Of a stretch of DNA of 17,865 nucleotides, positions 16,977 through 17,865 are shown piece after piece. The notes below the pieces were generated by a model that saw only the letters and a program-made list of their open reading frames with translations, did no database searches and was not told the origin of the DNA. Source of the DNA: Lutibacter sp. (GTDB lineage: Bacteria; Bacteroidota; Bacteroidia; Flavobacteriales; Flavobacteriaceae); NCBI GenBank assembly GCA_030748365.1, contig JASMME010000005.1, forward strand, positions 1 through 17,865, in the 5' to 3' direction. Positions within the stretch are counted from its first letter, which is position 1. Every line of letters starts with the position of its first letter. A program made the position numbers and the translations under genes.

Positions 16977-17019
16977 TACGTACTTTTTATATTTTTATAC
17001 GTATTTATACTTAGTTTTG
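16977..17019 (+). promoter_or_regulatory. nitrate transporter promoter with TACGTA boxes
   Basis: The -7 element TAGTTTTG (17012-17019) matches TAnnTTTG. TACGTA boxes at 16977-16982 and 16998-17003 are 21 bp apart. They sit about 10 bp, one helical turn, further upstream than at nirB and cobA. A degenerate box TACTTA (17008-17013) overlaps the -7 element, making TACTTAGTTTTG, 11 of 12 bases identical to the nirB TACGTAGTTTTG. Transcription would start near 17024. Confidence 0.6.
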
Positions 17020-17122
17020 TGGTCCTAAACCTGGTTTATGGCTCCTTCCGGCAGTAAACAGTGACCTGAAAGAAACCCAAACGACCAAAAGTGACCACAC
17101 CGAACGAAATAAAAATATACCT

Positions 17123-17865
17123 ATGGAAACAAGTTCCCTTAGAAAATCATCCAAACTGAGATTGTTTGATTTTAACAACATGGCTACGCGCACTTTTTGG
17201 ATCAGCGCCATCGCCTTTTTTCTCTGTTTTTTTGCATGGTTCGGCATCGTTCCTTTTATGCCTGACGTCGTACGGGACCTGGGATTGACCCCTGATCAAA
17301 AATGGAACGCAATTATCCTGGCTGTGTCAGGCACAGTATTTGGGCGGTTGTTCATCGGGAAATTGTGCGATCAATACGGCCCCCGGTTATGCTATACCTG
17401 GCTGCTAATCTTGGGGGCTATTCCGGTAATCTTATTAGGGTTTGTACAAACACCCCTACAGTTTTTAATCTGCCGTTTATTTATTGGATTTATCGGAGCC
17501 TCCTTTGTCATTACCCAGGTACATACCTCCATTATGTTTGACGCAAACATCGTAGGTACCGCCAATGCGACCGCTGCCGGGTGGGGCACTTTGGGTGGTG
17601 GAGCCAACCGACTTGGGATGCCCCTGATAGCCGCAGCCCTGGTAGGCTATGGTATTGCCGAAGGAGAGGCCTGGCGATATGCCATGGTCATTGCCGGACT
17701 CAGCTGTTTTGCCATGGGACTGGTCTATTACTTCTTTACACAGGATACCCTAGAAGGCAACTTTAAAACACTGAAGGAAAAGGGTGTTTTTCCAGCATCA
17801 AAAAATGACCAGGCAGGTTTCCTGGAAGTCTTAAGGGATTATAGGGTATGGATACTTTTTCTGGT
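17123..17865 (+). CDS. narK: nitrate/nitrite MFS transporter, NNP family (3' end outside window)
   Basis: The first 247 codons are open with no stop to the window edge. After a short cytoplasmic start (METSSLRKSSKLRLFDFNN), about six transmembrane helices are visible, beginning ATRTFWISAIAFFLCFFAWFGIVPFMP. Family features: a conserved Arg75 in SGTVFGRLFIGKLCDQYGPR (helix 2 and the MFS loop), and the nitrate signature AAGWGTLGGGANRLGMP (150-166), matching the GWGxLGGG motif of NarK/NasA/NrtP transporters. It should import nitrate or exchange nitrate for nitrite at the inner membrane. In this context, with the NADH nitrite reductase and cobA, uptake for assimilation (NasA/NrtP role) is more likely than respiratory NarK; the symbol is by family only. 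The ATG at 17123 follows a ~100-base leader; Met20 is an unlikely alternative. Confidence 0.9.
   Translation, partial: METSSLRKSSKLRLFDFNNMATRTFWISAIAFFLCFFAWFGIVPFMPDVVRDLGLTPDQKWNAIILAVSGTVFGRLFIGKLCDQYGPRLCYTWLLILGAIPVILLGFVQTPLQFLICRLFIGFIGASFVITQVHTSIMFDANIVGTANATAAGWGTLGGGANRLGMPLIAAALVGYGIAEGEAWRYAMVIAGLSCFAMGLVYYFFTQDTLEGNFKTLKEKGVFPASKNDQAGFLEVLRDYRVWILFL

Larger units (their letters stand above)
16727..17122. other. 396-bp intergenic region between cobA and the transporter gene
   Basis: No open frame here looks like a gene. It holds the second 24-bp repeat copy, then a very AT-rich stretch (about 16830-17020) with the transporter promoter, then a ~100-base leader. In the leader AGTGACC occurs twice, 30 bp apart (17060-17066 and 17090-17096), which I can only note. 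No clear cobA terminator is visible. Confidence 0.5.

Noticed and set aside
17011..17247. Minus-strand frame of 78 codons covering the transporter leader and start
   Set aside because: Antisense to a well-supported transporter gene and its promoter, with no family resemblance.
1..17865. CRISPR arrays, insertion sequences, tRNA or rRNA genes, att sites
   Set aside because: No regularly spaced repeats, transposase frames, terminal inverted repeats or tRNA/rRNA signatures were seen on either strand.

Overview
The window looks like a chromosomal segment of a member of the Flavobacteriia (phylum Bacteroidota). Evidence: several promoters match the Bacteroidota pattern TTG-N(18-20)-TAnnTTTG rather than the sigma70 -35/-10 pattern; the lysyl-tRNA synthetase has the C-terminal extension I associate with this phylum; there are lipoproteins with TonB-C-like or carboxypeptidase-regulatory-like domains; and methionine synthase is split in two. 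No mobile element, CRISPR array, rRNA or tRNA was seen.

Left part (1-6540) is housekeeping and envelope. It holds the 3' end of the GTPase gene obg, a lipoprotein alpha/beta hydrolase, a small TonB-C-like lipoprotein, a DUF456 membrane protein with a clear promoter, a candidate ~100-nt small RNA on the minus strand (promoter, two hairpins and terminator visible), lysS, and a secreted protein with a carboxypeptidase-regulatory-like domain.

Middle part (6574-10383, minus strand) is the B12-dependent methionine synthase. One continuous frame of 1232 sense codons plus one internal stop is divided by a single in-frame TGA followed directly by ATG (TGAATG). The homocysteine module is thereby separated from the folate/cobalamin/activation modules. 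A candidate promoter and a leader able to form two mutually exclusive stems lie upstream.

Right part (10455-17865) is a nitrate/nitrite assimilation locus. A minus-strand operon encodes NirB, NirD, a DUF4202 protein and a membrane histidine kinase whose sensor carries a PilJ/NarX-like motif. Divergently, cobA makes the siroheme precursor that NirB needs, and after ~400 bp a nitrate/nitrite MFS transporter runs off the end. The nirB, cobA and transporter promoters share pairs of the palindrome TACGTA spaced 20-21 bp, which suggests one transcription factor controls uptake, reduction and cofactor synthesis together. A near-copy of the nirB promoter core, with its -7 element damaged, lies downstream of cobA. 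No response regulator for the kinase and no nitrate reductase are in the window; both may lie beyond the right edge.
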